In this document: positions 1 to 6,889 of the stretch, in pieces
How the letters are laid out: the number at the start of each line of letters is the position of its first letter
Numbering within the stretch: position 1 is the first letter of the stretch
Assembly: GCA_003518475.1 (NCBI GenBank)
Contig: DOYO01000075.1
Location: 1 to 6,931, forward strand
Direction of reading: 5' to 3'
DNA: 6,931 bases
Source: Acholeplasmataceae bacterium
GTDB taxonomy: Bacteria; Bacillota_I; Bacilli_A; Acholeplasmatales; Acholeplasmataceae
The notes under the pieces: generated by a model
Seen by the model: the letters and a program-made list of their open reading frames with translations, nothing else
Databases searched by the model: none
What the model was told of the DNA's origin: nothing
Translations under genes and position numbers: made by a program

Positions 1-75
1 GTCGGTCACCATTTGATGCTTGATGCTGGATTCAGTTTCCATCGTATGGAATATTCCATTTTTCCAAAGAATCAT
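1..75 (-). CDS. Partial gene, N-terminus only; probable amidohydrolase
   Basis: Only the first 25 codons are in the window, and the gene runs off the left edge. The peptide begins MILWKNGIFHTM and continues to MVTD. An opening of the form 'M-hydrophobic-x-K-N-G-x-hydrophobic-H-T-M' is typical of the small N-terminal beta-sandwich strand of metal-dependent amidohydrolases, which hydrolyse C-N bonds in cyclic or acylated substrates. The metal-binding residues lie further in and cannot be seen, so substrate and pathway are unknown. The start is supported by a good ribosome site, GAGAGGTG, five bases before the ATG. The gene lies 57 bases after the recX stop, behind a likely terminator, so it may be a separate transcription unit or rely on read-through. 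The reading frame is fairly sure; the family call is tentative. Confidence 0.5.
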   Translation of the reverse strand, partial: MILWKNGIFHTMETESSIKHQMVTD

Positions 76-78
76 AGA

Positions 79-86
79 CACCTCTC
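79..86 (-). promoter_or_regulatory. Ribosome binding site of the partial amidohydrolase-like gene
   Basis: On the minus strand GAGAGGTG is followed by TCT and then the ATG at 75. The AGAGG core sits five bases from the start codon. Another ATG overlaps the 5' side of this site but is out of frame, so the ATG at 75 is the better start. Confidence 0.6.
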
Positions 87-89
87 ATT

Positions 90-126
90 AAAAAACTCCT
101 ACCATGATTTTATCACGAAAGGAGTT
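90..126 (-). terminator. Probable intrinsic terminator after recX
   Basis: Read on the minus strand, a 7-base arm AACTCCT (126-120) pairs with AGGAGTT (100-94). A small inner hairpin (TGAT, three A, ATCA) sits in the loop, with four unpaired bases on each side. The 3' arm runs directly into six T residues (95-90). The structure starts seven bases after the recX TGA stop, where the end of the operon is expected. The outer stem is short and the loop imperfect, so termination may be partial and allow some read-through into the next gene. Read on the plus strand the hairpin has no T tract, so it is one-directional. Confidence 0.6.
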
Positions 127-132
127 ATATGG

Positions 133-885
133 TCATGCAAGCACTTTATGAATGTCTTCGATCGAAAAGCCCTTCTGATAAAGTTTCTGTGTTAAAAAAT
201 ATTTCAGTTCATGCGCTTCCATTTTTTCCTGATACTTTTTCAAGAGCTTCTGATATTCCTTTTGAATCAATAGAAGCTCATCCGTTTGAAAAAGATGCAA
301 GTTATTCTTGATATTTCGATCAATCGCATCCATGCTGAATCCTTTGGAAATGAAATAGGATTTTGTGGATTGGATGGCTTGTTTTTTTGATTTGTTATGG
401 ATGGATTTCAGCTTTTTCCCAACTAAATCCGCTAAAATTTCATCTTCGCGGTAGTTCGCGATAAACCCTGAAATGATGGCTTGCGAAACGCCTTTTTCTC
501 TGAGCTTGTTTTGAATCATATCCGGTCCTTCAGTACGCTCTTTAAGGCTGAAATAGGTTTTTGCATAGCTGTAGTCATCTAGATACTTGCGTTGCTCGAA
601 AAGGCTTATAAGCTGATGAACCATCGCTATTTTCGCACCCTTTGACAAAAGATAGTCAGAGAGTTCTTTTTTGGTCATCATTTTTTTCAGTTTTTCGATC
701 CCGATTCGAAAGTAATACGCATATTCATTATCTTGAATCAAAGCATGATAGGCACTTGTTTCCAGTTCCAGACCTGCTTTCAAATGATGTTTGAAATAGA
801 CCTCGGGTTCAACTGAAATTATCTCTTCATCGATGTAGACTTGATATATTTTAGGTTTCTTGGTGACTTCTTTTATGGTTTTCAT
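133..885 (-). CDS. recX: RecX family regulatory protein, modulator of RecA
   Basis: The 250-residue cytoplasmic protein matches the long RecX form of Bacillota (about 260 residues in Bacillus subtilis, from memory). RecX proteins bind RecA-DNA filaments and limit or tune recombination and the SOS response. The N-terminal part (about 1-50) has the expected short beta segment, YQVYIDEE, then VYFKHHLKAGLEL. The helical RecX repeats follow. The signature KYLDDYSYAKTYF is near residues 100-112, GPDMIQNKLREKGV near 120-133, a third repeat at about 150-195, and a fourth at about 205-250 ending in QKGFSIEDIHKVL. The ATG lies three bases after the protease stop. I see no AGGAGG-like site before it, so translation probably depends on ribosomes finishing the upstream gene. 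The gene ends with TGA just before a hairpin terminator. recA itself is not in the window. The family call is firm; the RecA role is inferred from the family. Confidence 0.88.
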   Translation of the reverse strand: MKTIKEVTKKPKIYQVYIDEEIISVEPEVYFKHHLKAGLELETSAYHALIQDNEYAYYFRIGIEKLKKMMTKKELSDYLLSKGAKIAMVHQLISLFEQRKYLDDYSYAKTYFSLKERTEGPDMIQNKLREKGVSQAIISGFIANYREDEILADLVGKKLKSIHNKSKKQAIQSTKSYFISKGFSMDAIDRNIKNNLHLFQTDELLLIQKEYQKLLKKYQEKMEAHELKYFLTQKLYQKGFSIEDIHKVLA

Positions 886-888
886 GGT

Positions 889-2403
889 TTACGCGTTATT
901 TAAAATCTCTAAAAGGCGCTGGAGCTGTACATCATAGTTGATATCAGCTACATAGTCCATATAAAGATCATGGATGGATCTAGCTGTTTCAATTGTTATG
1001 ACTCCTGATACAGCCAATCCATTTTCCAACTGATAGCGCTCAACCGCACTTTCTGTAGCAACATCGAAGTAACCATCTGTTCTTAATAGTTCCAAGCCTG
1101 AAAAATCAAAATGAATGTTCAAGAATGCTTGATAGCTGTTTAAGTAAGTGGATACTGTATTCAAAGACATTTGACCGTTATAAACGGGCATATCGATAGC
1201 TTTAATGCCTTCTTGAGCAATGAGATTAACTTCAAGAGGGGTTGTTGAAACATTTAGGTTGTCGCCATAAAACCATTGTCCTTCTGTATAAATCAGGGAA
1301 TAGCGAATGCCATCGATATCTTGAAGCCTGATTTGATTCTGATAAACACCCTTTCCATAGGTGGGAGCTCCATAAAGCTCATATCCGCCATACGTCTTGA
1401 GCGCAGCAGCCAATACTTCCGCAGCTGATGCAGAATGTTCATTCACAAGAACTGCAATGTTATATTCTTTCGGTTGTGCAAGACTTCCATAGAAGTTTTG
1501 AACCTTTTCTGTTTTGGGTATCATGGTGAACAGCGTGGTTTCTACGCTTTTCGTCAATAATTGTTGCGCGATCCCTGGAATCATGCCTTCTGAAGACTGA
1601 TTGTGAAGCGCAGTGAGCGCTCCGCCTGGATTGTCTCTCATATCGATGATCAATGTTTTATTCTCACTATCAATCAGTAAAGACTCTGATTCTAAATAGT
1701 TAAGTGCATCCTGAAAGACCTTAGCAGTTCCAACGGTTGTATCTGGAACATATCTGGAAAACCGATTGATTTTTATATAACTTAAGTTTTCGTTCCCTAT
1801 TCCAAGATCAAGAGCATATGCTGTAGGCGTAGGTATTTCTTGGTACGTGATAATGACATACTTGACTTCTAAATCAGGGTCTTTCACAATCAGTGTTTTC
1901 ACATCATCCAAATTGCCTGATAAATAGGATAAAATTTCATCCTCATCGTCCAACTCATCGAACATGATATCCGAATCATCTATGCTGATTCCGATGATCA
2001 TATCATTCGGGTAAATCAAACCGACTGCAGCGCCTTCGGGATAGACATAGTTCACACGGAGACCTAATTCTTCCGTTGTGAAGCTGATGCCGATGCCGAT
2101 GAAGATTTCATCGTCTGTCGGAGTTACATTGAGGGGAGTTGCTACCAATCTGGTATAAGGATCGTTATTTGAGGCTGCATAGCTGTTGATTGATGCCTCC
2201 ATGGCATCAATGAATGCTTTTTGGATTTCATCATCTTCTATGTCGTAATAGTAATAGTTTTGAAAGCTTTCCGTGATGAACTCAAAGGTATCATCTCCTG
2301 AACCTACTGGAAGAGATGGCAAGATTTGTGAAGAAAAATACCCTGCTAAAAAGGCTAAAAGCACACTTGCTAAAAACAGTATGCCTAGTTTTTTGTTTCC
2401 CAT
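889..2403 (-). CDS. S41 C-terminal processing peptidase, membrane-anchored, with peptidoglycan-binding domain
   Basis: This 504-residue serine protease resembles CtpA/CtpB, which trim or degrade substrates outside the cytoplasmic membrane. Residues about 5-25 form one hydrophobic segment after a basic N-terminus, with no lipobox and no clear cleavage site, so it is probably an anchor. A PDZ-like domain spans about 95-190 (FIGIGISF to the IITY strand). It is unusually acidic at 142-157 and has PND where GD is common. The S41 core follows: DMRDNPGG (254-261), the nucleophile in NEHSASAAE (Ser326), then GKGVYQ (Lys351, Gln355). The Ser-to-Lys spacing of 25 and Lys-to-Gln spacing of 4 match the known Ser-Lys-Gln triad, so the enzyme looks active. 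Residues about 437-480 (DGYFDVAT, AVERYQLENGL) match PG_binding_1, as in B. subtilis CtpB. The ATG overlaps the end of the yitT-like gene by 19 bases and has a strong ribosome site. The substrate is unknown. Confidence 0.9.
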   Translation of the reverse strand: MGNKKLGILFLASVLLAFLAGYFSSQILPSLPVGSGDDTFEFITESFQNYYYYDIEDDEIQKAFIDAMEASINSYAASNNDPYTRLVATPLNVTPTDDEIFIGIGISFTTEELGLRVNYVYPEGAAVGLIYPNDMIIGISIDDSDIMFDELDDEDEILSYLSGNLDDVKTLIVKDPDLEVKYVIITYQEIPTPTAYALDLGIGNENLSYIKINRFSRYVPDTTVGTAKVFQDALNYLESESLLIDSENKTLIIDMRDNPGGALTALHNQSSEGMIPGIAQQLLTKSVETTLFTMIPKTEKVQNFYGSLAQPKEYNIAVLVNEHSASAAEVLAAALKTYGGYELYGAPTYGKGVYQNQIRLQDIDGIRYSLIYTEGQWFYGDNLNVSTTPLEVNLIAQEGIKAIDMPVYNGQMSLNTVSTYLNSYQAFLNIHFDFSGLELLRTDGYFDVATESAVERYQLENGLAVSGVITIETARSIHDLYMDYVADINYDVQLQRLLEILNNA

Positions 2404-3257
2404 ACTGCACCCTCCCTGCTAAATCCTTCTCCCAAGGCTTCCTTTGTCCGACTGACGAACGTGAATGCTTTAGGATCGGTTTCTTTAATGATACGTTTGA
2501 AATTATAGAATTGGACGCGATCCACTGTGCAGATGATCATATCCTTTTCCTTCTTGCTGAAACCTCCGACAACCTTGACTTTCGTCACGCCGCGTTCAAG
2601 CTTCTCAAAAATCTCTTTTTGAATTTCTTCGCTTTTGGTTGTTACGATAAATGCAGTATATCCCGATTTTCCTTCAATCGCGATCCGATCGATGATCAAA
2701 CCGCTGATAAGCATTGCTCCAACTGCGTATAATCCAAGTTGGAAATCAATTAACATCGCGATGAAGATGATGATGCCGTCTGTGATATACATCGCAGTCG
2801 AAAATGGAATATGAAGAAATTTATTCATGATATTTTGAACAATATCCATACCGCCGGTCGTCGCATTGCTTCTTAGAACCATGCCAAGTCCGACACCGAT
2901 GAATAAACCGCCGAATCCTGCTGAAATCAATAACGGGCTTTCGGTCATGAATTTCATGAAGAAATCACTTGGAATCGTGCGTTCAAGAATAAAAATTAGT
3001 CCTGGTGATAAAAGTGTTGCGTAAATAGTTTTGAGGAAAAAAACTTTCCCAAGAAATAAACCGCCAACAATCAATAATAGGATATTGGCGATGAATAAAA
3101 ATGTTGAGACTGGAATGACATCTCTTAAGATGACAGAAATCCCCATCACTCCTCCGATGACTAAATTCATCGGAAGCAGAAAAAAATAGAAACCAAGAGA
3201 CAGGAGTACGACTCCTGCTGTGATTTCCAATATTTCCATGATTTTAGCTTTGTTCAT
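2385..3257 (-). CDS. YitT/YvjA family membrane protein (DUF161 plus DUF2179)
   Basis: The 290-residue protein has two parts. Residues about 9-195 are a very hydrophobic region with roughly six membrane segments (near 10-29, 32-45, 51-72, 78-92, 108-128 and 155-192) and the family-like stretch RSNATTGGMDIV at 129-140. Residues about 222-278 form a soluble DUF2179 domain (GVTKVKVVGGF, then DPKAFTFVSRTKEALGEGF), a PII-like fold that may bind a small ligand. The family's transported substrate or role is not established to my knowledge, so none is assigned. I place the start at the ATG at 3257, not at the in-frame ATG 39 bases upstream (3296). The 3257 ATG has GGTGA five bases before it and the protein then begins where the family does. 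This start overlaps the prfB end by 14 bases. The gene ends with TAG inside the start region of the protease gene. B. subtilis has the relative yvjA in the same neighbourhood (recollection). Confidence 0.87.
   Translation of the reverse strand: MNKAKIMEILEITAGVVLLSLGFYFFLLPMNLVIGGVMGISVILRDVIPVSTFLFIANILLLIVGGLFLGKVFFLKTIYATLLSPGLIFILERTIPSDFFMKFMTESPLLISAGFGGLFIGVGLGMVLRSNATTGGMDIVQNIMNKFLHIPFSTAMYITDGIIIFIAMLIDFQLGLYAVGAMLISGLIIDRIAIEGKSGYTAFIVTTKSEEIQKEIFEKLERGVTKVKVVGGFSKKEKDMIICTVDRVQFYNFKRIIKETDPKAFTFVSRTKEALGEGFSREGAVWETKN
2410..2416 (-). promoter_or_regulatory. Ribosome binding site of the S41 protease gene
   Basis: GGGAGGG lies six bases before the ATG at 2403 and inside the last codons of the yitT-like gene. 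Its strength supports this ATG and the 19-base gene overlap. Confidence 0.7.
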
Positions 3258-4350
3258 TCTCGTCACCCGCTTTAAGATACGCATTGATAAATCCATCGAT
3301 TTCTCCGTCCATGACGAGATCGACCTGTCCTACCTCATAGTTTGTTCGGTGATCCTTCACCATTTGATAAGGATGAAAAACATAAGAGCGGATTTGAGAC
3401 CCCCATGAAATATCTTTTTGTTCACCTTTGATATTTTTGACTGTAGCTTCTTGTTTCTTTATTTCTTCTTGAACAAGCTTAGCTTTTAAAACGCTCATTG
3501 CTGAATCTTTGTTTTTGTGCTGGCTTCTTTCATTTTGACAGGTTACAACAATACCGGTAGCAAGATGCGTGATTCTAACTGCGGAATCGGTCGTGTTGAC
3601 AGATTGTCCGCCTGCTCCACCGCTTCTATAGACATCAATATTGATATCCTCATCCTTGATGACAATATCGATATCATCGCTGATTTCAGGCAAAACATCG
3701 CAGGATGCGAAGGATGTATGTCTTCTTGCATTGGAATCGAATGGGGAAATGCGCACAAGTCTGTGGACGCCTCTTTCCGCTTTCAAATATCCATAAGCAT
3801 AAGGACCTTTGATTAATATTGTCACAGATTTGATTCCTGCTTCATCACCGGCTTGATAATCTAAAACTTCTACCTTGTATCTTTTCTTTTGAGCATATCT
3901 GGTATACATGCGGTATAGCATGTCGCACCAGTCTTGAGATTCTGTTCCGCCAGCTCCGGGATGGAGTTCAATAATGGCGTTGTTATAATCATAAGGTCCG
4001 TTCAAAATGGTTTCCAATTCAAAACTCTTGAGTTCTTTTTGAAGGGTATCGATATCTTGTTCAAGGATGATCCACTCCTCTGTTCCCTCTTCGCTGATTT
4101 CAAACCATTCGACTAAACTTTTCAGTTTCATTTCCAAATGATAAAAATCATCTAGTTTCTGACGGATTGCAGTAGCATCTTTTGCAGTTTTTTTAGCTTG
4201 CTTGGTGTTTAACCAAAAGCTTGGTTCCTGCATCTCTTTACTCAACTCTTTATATTGGGATTCAAGTTTAGATGGTTGCAGCGCTTTATTCAGATCTTGA
4301 ATGCTTTCTTTGAAGAATGCAATTATTTTATTGACTTCATATGTTTCCAA
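3244..4350 (-). CDS. prfB: Peptide chain release factor 2, no programmed frameshift
   Basis: RF2 recognises UAA and UGA in the ribosomal A site and triggers release of the finished protein. With the start chosen here it has 368 residues, normal for the family. The helical N-terminal domain leads into ELHPGAGGTESQDW (about 128-141). The stop-codon-reading tripeptide SPF is at 202-204 (RISPFDS), which marks RF2 rather than RF1. The catalytic GGQ is at 247-249 (RSGGAGGQSVNTTDSAVR). I start at TTG 4350 because a GTG three codons upstream lies within the GGGAGGTG ribosome site, and the next in-frame ATG is far inside the conserved part. The gene is open from the start, without the in-frame UGA after codon 24 that most RF2 genes use for self-regulation. 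It follows secA by 14 bases, the same order as in B. subtilis. Identity is very firm. Confidence 0.96.
   Translation of the reverse strand: METYEVNKIIAFFKESIQDLNKALQPSKLESQYKELSKEMQEPSFWLNTKQAKKTAKDATAIRQKLDDFYHLEMKLKSLVEWFEISEEGTEEWIILEQDIDTLQKELKSFELETILNGPYDYNNAIIELHPGAGGTESQDWCDMLYRMYTRYAQKKRYKVEVLDYQAGDEAGIKSVTILIKGPYAYGYLKAERGVHRLVRISPFDSNARRHTSFASCDVLPEISDDIDIVIKDEDINIDVYRSGGAGGQSVNTTDSAVRITHLATGIVVTCQNERSQHKNKDSAMSVLKAKLVQEEIKKQEATVKNIKGEQKDISWGSQIRSYVFHPYQMVKDHRTNYEVGQVDLVMDGEIDGFINAYLKAGDENEQS
3263..3267 (-). promoter_or_regulatory. Ribosome binding site deciding the yitT-like start
   Basis: GGTGA on the minus strand, inside the 3' end of prfB, stands five bases before the ATG at 3257. 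It matches the 3' half of the consensus AGGAGGTGA and favours this start over the longer in-frame one at 3296. Confidence 0.5.
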
Positions 4351-4356
4351 GAAAAG

Positions 4357-4364
4357 CACCTCCC
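4357..4364 (-). promoter_or_regulatory. Ribosome binding site that sets the prfB TTG start
   Basis: GGGAGGTG begins immediately after the secA TAA stop. Its GGAGG core is eight bases from the TTG at 4350. The in-frame GTG at 4359 falls within this site and so cannot be the start it serves. An ATG just downstream of the TTG is out of frame. Confidence 0.75.
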
Positions 4365-6833
4365 TTATCTCCAGGGCAAGTTACGCTGGCCTCTGTTTTT
4401 CTTGACTTTGGGCTTTTTAGGCTTGACGTCTGTTCTTCCTTCATTGGTTTGAGTATTTTTTACAACTGCTTCACGTTCAACATTATAGTTGATTTGAGCA
4501 CGGATGGCATAACGGGTAATATCATTTGAGATGTTTTTGATCATGTCATTGAACATTCTCAAACCTTCCTGCTGATAGAGCACCAATGGACTTTGCTGGC
4601 CGTAGGACTGAAGGGTTACACCTTGTCTGAGCTCACTCATCGCGTCAATATGACGCATCCAATAGGTATCGATGACACGGAGCATGACGACCTTTAAGAA
4701 TTCATTGAATATTTCAGGAGGTACAGCTTCCTTTTTACGATCCATTTCTTTGACTGCCAGGTCAAGGATATAGGTTCTCAATTCATTTTCATCCATTTTT
4801 TCAATGGTTTCTTTTTGGAGTGTTCCCTGTTGGAAGATATTTCCATTGAAGGTTGCGATGATATTGTCATCATCAATTTCAAATTGATTTTTACCGACTT
4901 GATGGATAAACTGGTTGATCGTTCCCGAAACACTTTTTTGAATGGTTGTTCTCACTTCATCTTCAATCGATTCTAAAACAAGAACATCTCTTCTTTCCTT
5001 ATAAATGATTTCTCTTTGCTTGCGCAAGACATCATCATATTTTAAGACCTGTTTACGGGTATCATAGTTATTTCCTTCAATACGCTTTTGAGCAGATGTA
5101 ACAAATCTGGAGAAAAGCTTGGAAGACAGTGGTTCTCCTCCGGTATTGAGACGTTCAAGCATTTCAATACGCTTTTTAAAGGATTCTCCTCCGAATCGCA
5201 TCATCAGTTCATCTTCAGCTGAAATATAGAATCTGGAGTAGCCCGGGTCGCCTTGGCGCCCTGCACGACCTCTTAGCTGATTATCAATACGTCTGGATTC
5301 ATGGCGTTCGCTGCCGATGACAGCTAAGCCTCCAAGTGCGACGACGCCTGGTCCAAGCTTGATATCGGTACCGCGTCCAGCCATGTTGGTAGCAATCGTC
5401 ACGGAACCTAAAAGACCAGCTTTGGCAACAATTTCGGCTTCACGTTCATGGTTCTTGGCGTTCAACACTTCATGGGGAATACGTCTTAGTTTAAGCATTC
5501 TTGAAAGATCTTCAGATGTTTCAACGGCAATCGTACCAATCAGCATCGGTTGTCCGACTTCATGCCTTCTTTCTACTTCATCAACAAGCGCTTTGAACTT
5601 TTCTTCAAGGCTTGCATAAATATAATCCGGTTCATCATTTCTGATGACTGGTGCATTGGTTGGAACTTCAACAACATCCATATTATAGATGTCTCTGAAT
5701 TCTTCTTCTTCAGTCTTCGCGGTACCGGTCATACCGGAAAGCTTCTTATACATTCTGAAGAAATTCTGGTAAGTGATGGTAGCAACCGTTACGGTTTCCT
5801 TTTTGATTTGTACGCCTTCCTTAGCTTCAAGAGCCTGATGAAGACCTTCAGAGAATTGACGGCCTCTTAAAATACGACCGGTGAATTGGTCGACAATCAA
5901 GACTTCACCGTTATCGACGACATATTCTTTATCTCTGGACATAATATAGTTAGCACGGAGTGCATTATTAATATGATGAACAAGGGTAACATGTTTTAAA
6001 TCATACAGATTATCCAATTGGAAAACCTGTTCAGCGCGCTGAATGCCATTCGGGGTGAGCGAAATGGATTTAGATTCAATATCGATTTCAAAATCTTCAT
6101 CACGCAGGGATTTCGCAAATCGATCTGTTGCCTGATAAAGATTATAATTATTCTTCGCTCCGCCTGAAATGATTAAAGGTGTTCTCGCTTCATCAATCAA
6201 AATGGAGTCGACTTCATCGATAATCGCATAATTCAAACCACGTTGAGCAACCATGTCCTTAGCGAAAAGTACCATGTGATCACGTAGATAATCAAAGCCA
6301 AGTTCAGAGTTCGTTGAATAAAGAATATCGCAATCATATGCTTCCTTCTTCTGATCTCTCGTTAAATCTCTTAAATTCAGTCCTACAGTCAATCCTAAAA
6401 ATCTAAATAAATCCCCGATATCTCCTTCTGCTTCACGCTTAGCAAGATATTCGTTCACGGTGACAATGTGTACGCCTTCGCCGTTAATCGCACCTAGGTA
6501 TGCCGGCATGACCGCAGTCAATGTTTTACCTTCACCGGTTCTCATTTCTGCGATGTTTCCGTGGAAGATTGCGATGGCTCCAAGCACCTGCACATAGTAT
6601 GGAAATAACTTGGTCACTCTTCTTGATGCTTCCCTTACAACAGCAAAAGCCTCAGGCATGATACTGTCTAAGGATTCTCCGTTTTGATATCGTTGTTTAA
6701 ACATTTGAGTTTTCTGAGTAAGCTCTTCATCTTTAAGAAGTGCAGTTTCTTTTTCTAGTGCAAAGACAGCATCCGCTACTTTTTTAGCTTCTTTCAGCTC
6801 TCTTTTACCTGGATCGAACCATTTTTTTAGCAT
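4365..6833 (-). CDS. secA: Preprotein translocase ATPase SecA, lacking the C-terminal zinc motif
   Basis: SecA couples ATP hydrolysis to pushing unfolded preproteins through the SecYEG channel. The 822-residue protein carries the whole motor. Walker A is AEMRTGEGKT (95-104, Lys103) and Walker B is DEVD (206-209), followed by IDEARTPLIISG. The preprotein-crosslinking domain lies at about 225-355, then GMTGT (367-371), TNMAGRGTD (482-490) and QLRGRAGRQGDPG (519-531), which contains arginine-finger candidates. The helical scaffold and two-helix finger follow from about 570 to 780 (WMRHIDAMSELRQGV). B. subtilis SecA is about 841 residues and ends in a cysteine-rich zinc motif. This one ends in a lysine/arginine-rich tail (about 804-822, finishing GQRNLPWR) with no cysteine. 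The ATG at 6833 gives the typical opening (LKKWFDPGKRELK). It is the first gene of the run, behind a candidate promoter, and ends in TAA directly before the prfB ribosome site. Confidence 0.97.
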   Translation of the reverse strand: MLKKWFDPGKRELKEAKKVADAVFALEKETALLKDEELTQKTQMFKQRYQNGESLDSIMPEAFAVVREASRRVTKLFPYYVQVLGAIAIFHGNIAEMRTGEGKTLTAVMPAYLGAINGEGVHIVTVNEYLAKREAEGDIGDLFRFLGLTVGLNLRDLTRDQKKEAYDCDILYSTNSELGFDYLRDHMVLFAKDMVAQRGLNYAIIDEVDSILIDEARTPLIISGGAKNNYNLYQATDRFAKSLRDEDFEIDIESKSISLTPNGIQRAEQVFQLDNLYDLKHVTLVHHINNALRANYIMSRDKEYVVDNGEVLIVDQFTGRILRGRQFSEGLHQALEAKEGVQIKKETVTVATITYQNFFRMYKKLSGMTGTAKTEEEEFRDIYNMDVVEVPTNAPVIRNDEPDYIYASLEEKFKALVDEVERRHEVGQPMLIGTIAVETSEDLSRMLKLRRIPHEVLNAKNHEREAEIVAKAGLLGSVTIATNMAGRGTDIKLGPGVVALGGLAVIGSERHESRRIDNQLRGRAGRQGDPGYSRFYISAEDELMMRFGGESFKKRIEMLERLNTGGEPLSSKLFSRFVTSAQKRIEGNNYDTRKQVLKYDDVLRKQREIIYKERRDVLVLESIEDEVRTTIQKSVSGTINQFIHQVGKNQFEIDDDNIIATFNGNIFQQGTLQKETIEKMDENELRTYILDLAVKEMDRKKEAVPPEIFNEFLKVVMLRVIDTYWMRHIDAMSELRQGVTLQSYGQQSPLVLYQQEGLRMFNDMIKNISNDITRYAIRAQINYNVEREAVVKNTQTNEGRTDVKPKKPKVKKNRGQRNLPWR

Positions 6834-6840
6834 ACATCCA

Positions 6841-6848
6841 CATCCTTT
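6841..6848 (-). promoter_or_regulatory. Ribosome binding site of secA
   Basis: AAAGGATG on the minus strand has its AAGGA core nine bases before the ATG at 6833. A second GGAT lies closer, about four bases away. The site is moderate in strength. Confidence 0.5.
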
Positions 6849-6857
6849 ACGTTCTTT

Positions 6858-6889
6858 ATTATATTACTATAATAGGCCGTTTTTTACAA
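6858..6889 (-). promoter_or_regulatory. Candidate vegetative sigma promoter for secA
   Basis: Upstream of secA on the minus strand is TTGTAA (6889-6884). After 17 bases comes TAATAT (6866-6861), which overlaps a perfect TATAAT (6863-6858) lying 20 bases from the same -35. The pair TTGTAA/TAATAT has proper spacing with four of six matches in each box. The TATAAT has the better -10 but a poor partner. Transcription would start near 6850, giving a leader of under 20 bases with room for the ribosome site only, so no long regulatory leader is expected. The region is AT-rich, where such boxes arise easily, so this is a candidate only. Confidence 0.4.

Noticed and set aside
133..135. UGA recoded as tryptophan, as in mycoplasmas.
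   Set aside because: recX ends at TGA right where the family ends and just before a terminator. Tryptophans I checked in prfB and the yitT-like gene are TGG, and no long frame needs TGA read-through.
2316..2732. Plus-strand frame of 138 codons across the yitT-like/protease junction.
   Set aside because: It is antisense to two well-supported genes, has no recognisable domain and no good ribosome site. The other plus-strand frames (for example 5317-5619 and 5550-5870 within secA) fail for the same reasons.
3258..3296. Longer yitT-like start at 3296.
   Set aside because: It would add 13 charged residues encoded in the prfB 3' end, without a ribosome site; the 3257 ATG has GGTGA at proper distance.
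3543..3758. Open reading frame on the minus strand inside prfB in another frame (71 codons), and the plus-strand frame at 3517-3816.
   Set aside because: Both lie wholly within the strongly conserved RF2 core, have no ribosome site and encode low-complexity, unfamiliar proteins. They are shadows.
4348..4359. GTG at 4359 as the prfB start.
   Set aside because: The GTG is part of the GGGAGGTG ribosome site itself. TTG at 4350 has the right spacing.
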